64,000 nt of DNA. Source: Gnetum montanum. Its lineage: Eukaryota > Streptophyta > Gnetopsida > Gnetales > Gnetaceae. The DNA is taken from the NCBI GenBank assembly GCA_015680685.1, contig MNCI01030349.1, forward strand, positions 36,237 to 100,236, given 5' to 3'. The translations under genes were made by a program, and so were the position numbers. Under the pieces are notes generated by a model. The model worked only from the letters and a program-made list of their open reading frames with translations, did no database searches and was not told the origin of the DNA. Positions 58,748 through 64,000 of the stretch are shown here, piece by piece. Position 1 is the stretch's first letter; every line of letters begins with the position of its first letter.

Positions 58748-61700
58748 TCAAACGTAGAATGGTTTCAGGAACAAGTGATTGGTTGGATTTGCAAATTCGT
58801 TTCCATCCATATCGGTTAGCTTGAATGCCCCATTGTCAAACGCTTTAGTGACCAAGTAAGGCCCTTCCCAGTTGGCTGAGAATTTGTCTAGGTGTTCCTG
58901 AATGGCTTTAAGCACAAGGTCACCTTTTTTGATAGGGCTCTTGTGGATGTCATGTCGATGTCATTGCCGTTGTTATTTTTGATACCATTCGATCTGATTG
59001 AGAGCACGCATGCGTTCTTCTTCCACCGAGTCAAAATCAATGATGCGTAGATCATTATTTTGCCCGTCGTCGAGGAGCCCAGAAAGTGTGATCCTTAAAG
59101 ATGGTACCTGTAATTCCAAAGGTAAAATAGCTTCTGAACCATAAACAAGACTGTATGGTGTCTTACCTGTGAAAGTTCGGTGCATAGTACGGTATGCCCA
59201 CAATGCGGATGTCAATTGCTCGTGCCATTTTCTTTTGCTCTGGGTAAGCATTTTCTTAAGTATTGTAATAATCATCTTGTTTGTTGCTTCCGCTTTTCCA
59301 TTGCTCTGGGGATAGTAAAGGGATGAAAACGAGTGTTTGATCCCTAAATTTTCACAAAAGGTTTTGGTCTCAGCACTGCTAAATTGTGGCCCGTTGTCAA
59401 TGATGATTGTCATGGGAATGCCAAAGCGGGTTACAATATTTTCAAGAATGAAATTGCACACGTGTTTGGATGTCGTTTTTCGAAGGGGAGCAGCTTCTAC
59501 CCACTTTGTGAAGTATTCTGTGGCAGTTATAATGAAACTATGGCCCACGGAAGACGAGGGGGTTATCTGGCCGATGAGGTCCAACTCCCACTTTTGAAAG
59601 GGCCATGTGATTTGCGTTGTATGTAGCTCATTTGGTGGGACATGTATCAGATTGTTGTGTTTTTGACAAGTACTACATGTTTTCACTTTGGTGAGACAGT
59701 CGTATTCCATGTATGGCCAATAATAGCCTAAGTGTCTGATCTTTGTTGCCATGGCTTTCGGTGTTATGTGTCCTTCACATAGTCCCTCATGTACTTGTTC
59801 AACAATAGTTTGTGCATTGGTACTACTAACACATATTAGCAATATGCCTTCGTAGGATCGACGACACAGTGTGTCCCCTACCAGGGTATACTACTTAGAA
59901 CGTTTCCGCACTGCGTCTTTCTGTGCATTTGTTAGATGTCGTGGTGTTTCGCTGCGTAGAAGGTATTCTTTTATGTCATCGTACCATTCTATCACGTGTG
60001 TTGAACTAACAGATGCAATCGGCAACGTGTCAGCGATGTCGGTGATTGGTTCAGCACAACTGGTTATGGAGCTTGGCAATGTGTGGAGCATGTTTGGTGA
60101 TATGTTTAATGCTAACGTTGCTAACGCGTCTGCGATGGTGTTATCATTTCTAGAGACATGTTGCACATCGATGTTTCTGAATCGCCTCATTAGGTGTTTT
60201 GCCAAGTCGCAGTATGGTTGTAAGTGCTGGGCTTTGCATGTGTAGACATCTGTGACTTGGTTTATGACCAGTTGCGAGTCTCCTCTGACTACAAGCCATG
60301 TGATGCTGAAAGCCAAAGCTGCCGCGAGACCTCTAAGGAGACCTTCATACTCTGCTATGTTGTTGGTACAGTGAAAGTTGAAACGATAGGAAAAGGGTCA
60401 GATCTCCCCGGAGGGATAGGTGATGACAGCGGCTGCACTTCCTCCTCAAGAGGTAGATGCTACATAAAAGTTTAAAATAGCATCGTAGTCATCGGGCACT
60501 ATGTCTATGGTGCTTATATTCTCATCTGGGAACTCTGGGTCTATAGTCGCTTGGTCGTGTGTTGGTGATGTTGTCATTTGATTTGCTATAGCTTGACCCT
60601 TAACTGATGATTGCGCTACGTAGTACAGGTTAAATTCGGCTATCAAGGCTTTCCATCGGGCTATTCGAATTGTTTCGTAAATATTCCTTGTTATGGCTCT
60701 TAGTACATTGTCCTTGCAAATTATGTAAACCTGGTTACAGAAGAGGTAATGTCGGAATTTTCTTAAAGAAAAGACCAAAGCTAAACATGACTTCTCCACG
60801 TCGTTGTACTTTTTCTCATGGACAACTAATGTGTGGCTCAAGTAATATACAGGGACTTCGGTTCCATCATCTCATTTCTGGCAAAGAATAAACGTGATAG
60901 ATGAATCCGAAGTAGCGAAGTAGATGTAGAATGCTTTATCATTTTGAGGTGGATAAACTGTGGGTAACCAGGCAAGTGCCGTTTTAATGTCATCGAATGC
61001 TTGTTGACATTGCGGAGTCCATTCAAAATGGATGTTCTTGTGTAACAAGTGATTCATAGGTTTTAGTTTATCTGTCAATTGTTCTATGAAGTGCCTGATA
61101 AACTGTAATCTACCCTATAGACCTCGAAGTTCAATAAGGTTACCTGGGGGTTTCAGGTTTGTTATGGCCTTAACCTTATCGGGGTCCACTCGTATCCCTG
61201 CTTCCAAGGCTATAAATCCAAGCATTTTTCCTGTCTTGACACCAAAGACACATTTTTTTGGGTTGAGTCTCAATTCATACTTCAAACAACATTTTAGGAC
61301 TAAGTCAAGATCTTGTACATGTTGTTCCTCCATTTTTGACTTAACCACACTGTCATCCACATAGTCGTTGAGTGAGTGTAATATGTAATCGCTAAAGATA
61401 AATGTCATTGCTCTTTGATACATGGCCCCAGCGTTCTTGAGACCGAAGGGCATCATTGTGTAACAAAAGGTCCCCCATGGTGTCATAAAGGTTGTCTGAA
61501 GCTGATGCTCCAGGTTGATTCGTATTTGATTGTATCCCGAGAAGCCGTCCATAAAGGATAATAGTGTGTGCCCAGCAGTTGAATGAATAAGTTGATCAAT
61601 GTTGGGTAGAGGAAAATCATCCTTTATGGTCGCAACATTTAAATCTCGGAAGTCAATGCACAAACTAATGCTTCCGTTCTTCTTCGGAACAATGACCATG

Positions 61701-62235
61701 TTAGACACCCACTCGGCGTAATCGACAACCCGAATGAAACCAGCTTGATAAAGCTTGGTGATCTCATTGCGAACTCCTAATACCACCTCAGGCTTAACCT
61801 TTCGTGCTTTTTGTTTCACTGGTCTCAATTTCGGGTCAAGGATAATATTGTGTTGGACAATTTAGGGGTCTAGCCCGAGCATGTCTATGTAGGACCAAGC
61901 GAATGCTTTCATATTTTCCCTAAGCATGTTCTCAATGTTTTTGGCTAATGGCGGTTGTAATAACGTGCTTAATTTTAAATTTTTTGTTTCCCCATCGGGC
62001 ATGACGATGGGAGTTTCGGCCAACGGCTCTTCAGTGATATTCTCAGCCTCTATGTCAAGGAATTTTGTCATGTCTTTGTAATCTTCTGTTATTTGCTGTG
62101 TTGAAGCTATGACTGTGTCATCCGTCGGTGAACTTAAGTTGATGAGGTTTATGTTAATGTCTCTTGTAATTTTGCTGTATGGTCCATCAATGATTAACGG
62201 TGCGGTTAAATGTTGGCAGTCCATTGAGCTCGCTC
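58748..62235 (-). pseudogene. E6 pol: RT, RNase H, second RNase H, integrase
   Basis: About 1,160 codons in one frame from the splice acceptor to the stop at 58748-58750. Linker (62235-61860) ends in FAWSYIDMLGLDP. RT 61828-61115 has FIRVVDYAEWVSN, VPKKNG, the intact YVDD site and VDPDKVKAITNLKPP. Gypsy RNase H 61078-60600 has FEWTPQCQQAFDDIK and YLSHTL. The second RNase H 60480-59900 has EYEGLLRG, RGDSQLVINQV and ADALATLA, but its first catalytic aspartate (FDGA in E1 and E2) reads FYVA. Integrase 59842-58750 has the H-H/C-C finger (VKTCSTCQ) and a full D-D-E triad (WELDLIG, IDNGPQF, KAEATNK). About seven nonsense codons interrupt it (for example near 61850, 61114, 60870, 60450, 60390, 59890, 58970), some clearly CGA to TGA. 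It is inactive but recent. Confidence 0.9.
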
Positions 62236-62260
62236 CTGCCAATAAACAGAGAGGTGAATA
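62236..62260 (-). promoter_or_regulatory. Splice acceptor before E6 pol
   Basis: On the minus strand CACCTCTCTGTTTATTGGCAG: a pyrimidine-rich run then CAG, in frame with pol. Confidence 0.65.
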
Positions 62261-62348
62261 AGCAAAGGGGTATCGTTTTGTGTCTTTTGGTGATTTTAAA
62301 CTATGTGTACATGCATAATGGTGGATTACTGTCACACCGGGACGTATG

Positions 62349-62528
62349 GCAGTTTAAGGCCTTACCGGGCCATAAGTGGCAGTTTAACGCCTTACCGGGC
62401 GTCGAGTGGTAGTTTAATGCCTTACCGGGCGTTGAGTGGCAGTTTAGCGTCTTACCAGGCGATAAGTGGTAGTTTAACGCCTTACCAAGCGTAAAGTGGT
62501 AGTTTAACTCCTTACCGGGCATTAACAT
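62349..62528 (+). repeat. E6 tandem array 2, six 30-base units
   Basis: Six adjacent 30-base units, GCAGTTTAACGCCTTACCGGGC plus an 8-base tail, differing at a few positions. Because 30 is a multiple of three they give repetitive peptide frames on both strands, which are not genes. Confidence 0.95.
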
Positions 62529-62694
62529 CTAGGATGGGGTCCACAGGGGAACCAGGATGTAGTAATTTTGATTTTTAAATATTTTTTATTATTTTTCCTA
62601 GGCAAATTTTAGTGAAAAATGAGCAAAAAAGGCACAAAATGGCAAAAAGGGAACAATGGTAGCGTAAGCGGCGGCGGCGGCGTCATCGGAGCGC

Positions 62695-62704
62695 TATAAA
62701 AAAG
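62695..62704 (+). promoter_or_regulatory. TATA box of the E6 antisense gene
   Basis: TATAAAAAAG, preceded by a GGCGGC run, about 255 bases before the first ATG of exon 1. It occupies the position of the TATA boxes of the E1 and E2 antisense genes. Confidence 0.6.
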
Positions 62705-62729
62705 GGGGGGTTTCATTTGTTTCTTACTT

Positions 62730-63750
62730 TGAATCGTGAGCATAAGCGACAGAGCGTAAACTGTTAAAGCGTAAGTGTAGACGATCGCGCCTAGCGTAAG
62801 CGTAAACTTGCTCGTGAGCATAGACGCCGAAGAGTAACCCTTAGTGTAGATGCCCAACACTAAACCCCAGCATAGACGCAGAGTGTAGAATTTTCAGGTG
62901 CCAGCGTAGACAGTTCTCTTCTTCAGCGTAAACTTGTGCAATCAGCGTGAAGGAGGCCGAGATGGGCAAAGGAAAAGAAGTGATGGCCAAGGGAGGAAGG
63001 CTCCCGACTTGACCTTTGCGAAGGAGACTGAAGCCATGCTGCAGTGCCTGCCCCGGCCAAGGATCCCATCATGGCCTATGACATCCCACAAGTAGGCTCT
63101 GATCCTTGCCTCTGCTATTATTTCTTTGCTTCTCTTTTTTAGCGTAGACAGTCTTGGCGTATACGCTGAGCAGAGAGGGTTTGCAGCGTAGAGGGTTTTC
63201 GGCGTATACTCCGAGCGTAACCTCATAGTGTGAAGTCAGGCTAGCGTAGACTGTCAGGGCATAATCAGTTTCATCAGCGTAAGTAATTTTCCTGCACTAT
63301 TATGTCAGCGTAAGCCACGACATCATGAGTTCTCTATACGCAAAGTTTTGTCAGCGTGATTTGTTTGTTCTACCAGCGTAAATTCTGTTTATTGTGACGG
63401 CGTATAGACCAAGCGTTGGTTCAGTTTATACGCTATGCATGTGTAGTTGCCTTCATAGCATAGACTTATTTTTCCTATTTCTATAGTAAACTTGTTTGCT
63501 CAGTGCCGGTGTAGACTGTATACGCTGAAAGCGAACTTGGGCGTATACGCTGAGGGTTTCTTCGGCGTATACGTTGAGCGTAAAATAGTTCATTGTTGGC
63601 GTACACGCTGAGGGTTTCTTCGGCGTATACGCTGGACGTAAAACAGTTTATTGTCGGCGTATACACAGAGTTAAGCAGCGTATTACGCTAAGCGGAAACA
63701 GTTTTGCTGGCGTATACGCTGGTCTATGGGGCATATACGCTGAGTGCAAA
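62730..63750 (+). repeat. GCGTA / GCGTATACGC motif cluster in the aORF leader and intron
   Basis: Dense AGCGTAGAC, AGCGTAAAC and full palindromes (63157, 63541, 63622, 63710). This is the same motif that fills the LTRs, here in the leader and intron 1 of the antisense gene and not in an LTR. The exon 1 interval (62950-63091) is nearly free of it. Confidence 0.75.
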
Positions 63751-64000
63751 CAGTTAGCAAGTTTTTAGATTTTTAAGTGTCAATTCATGATGTAAACTCT
63801 TACTTTTCGGGTTGTTTTGAAGCGTGGCTAATTTATCGTGGTGTCTTGATTGTTTGCAGGGACAGTAAGCGCTTCCTCCTTGTTGTTGAGCTGGTTAGGG
63901 TGTTAACATGGGTTGTCCCTGTTGAGGCTGAGGAGCTTCCCCCGAATCTAACCATGGATAACAACGGGGATTGGTTCAGGGAAGGCGCATGTGGATTTCT
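62950..64000 (+). CDS. E6 antisense gene (aORF), exons 1-2, partial
   Basis: Opposite to pol, downstream of its own TATA box. Exon 1 ends at 63091 (CACAA then GTAGGC). Intron 1 is 63092-63859 and ends TGTTTGCAG. Exon 2 is open from 63860 to the window end. Splicing keeps the frame: LTFAKETEAMLQCLPR of exon 1 (E2: ANVDEGECTLQHLPR) continues into KRFLLVVELVRVL of exon 2 (E2: KSILVMVELAGVL) and WFREGACGF (E2: VCFPEGVWEF). The natural start is unclear. The ATG at 62960, corresponding to the E1 start, is one frame away from the conserved part, which suggests a single-base indel in the G/A-rich stretch around 62990. Exon 2 has no stop in view. The function is unknown. Confidence 0.7.

Larger units (their letters stand above)
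56136..64000 (-). mobile_element. E6: youngest Tat/Ogre-type element, 3' half
   Basis: Minus-strand element continuing past the window. In view from its 3' end: LTR, polypurine tract, 3' region, array 3, pol, splice acceptor, array 2, antisense gene start. Gag-pro and the 5' LTR are predicted beyond 64000. Pol keeps one reading frame throughout, broken by nonsense codons but by no frameshift I can see. CpG content is the highest in the window. Confidence 0.85.

Noticed and set aside
62301-62528. Repetitive peptide frames on both strands (PGKALN-type)
   Set aside because: They are translations of the 30-base tandem array; a unit length divisible by three keeps any frame open.
1-64000. Host protein-coding, tRNA or rRNA genes
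   Set aside because: None found by reading; all supported coding sequence belongs to the retroelements.

Overview
The window looks like repeat-dense nuclear DNA from a large-genome plant, possibly a gymnosperm (inference). I see no host gene, rRNA, tRNA or CRISPR. Nearly all of it is one family of very long Ty3/gypsy LTR retrotransposons. The family fits the Tat/Ogre lineage: a DDG-type protease, a reverse transcriptase (RT) with YVDD, a second RNase H between RNase H and integrase, and a probable intron between protease and RT. Every long terminal repeat (LTR) starts with TGAAACACC or a close variant. I name the copies E1 to E6.

Layout. 1-3463 is older flanking DNA. E1 (+) runs from 3464 to past 45142. 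It is interrupted by E2 (-, 12996-33855, with near-identical 5-bp target duplications) and by a 2.95-kb foreign insertion, X1 (38236-41185, holding the 209-base N gap). E2 itself carries a solo LTR (25268-26704, perfect CCACC duplication). The 3' LTR of E1 is cut at 45143 by E3 (+). E3 is cut at 49920 by E4 (+), E4 at 53995 by E5 (+), and E5 at 56136 by E6 (-), which continues past 64000. This is a nested series, and decay falls inward: E1 is full of stops and CpG-poor, while E6 has an integrase frame of 289 codons and CpG-rich repeats.

Family architecture in pol-sense order: LTR, primer-binding-like site, leader, gag-pro, tandem array 1, a multi-exon gene on the OPPOSITE strand (here called aORF), its TATA promoter, array 2, a splice acceptor, RT-RNase H-second RNase H-integrase, array 3, a 3' region with a second short antisense coding remnant, polypurine tract, LTR. 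The aORF is the most interesting object here. It is seen in E1 (split by E2), in E2 (eight exons, 20910-27026) and as its first two exons in E6 (62950-64000). Exon boundaries, reading frame and C-terminus agree between copies. Its protein is unrecognised.

How the parts work together. Gag-pro and pol would be joined by splicing out an intron that contains the whole antisense gene. The palindrome GCGTATACGC is dense both in the LTRs and in the aORF leader and intron 1, so the two promoters may share a regulator (inference). No copy in the window is intact.
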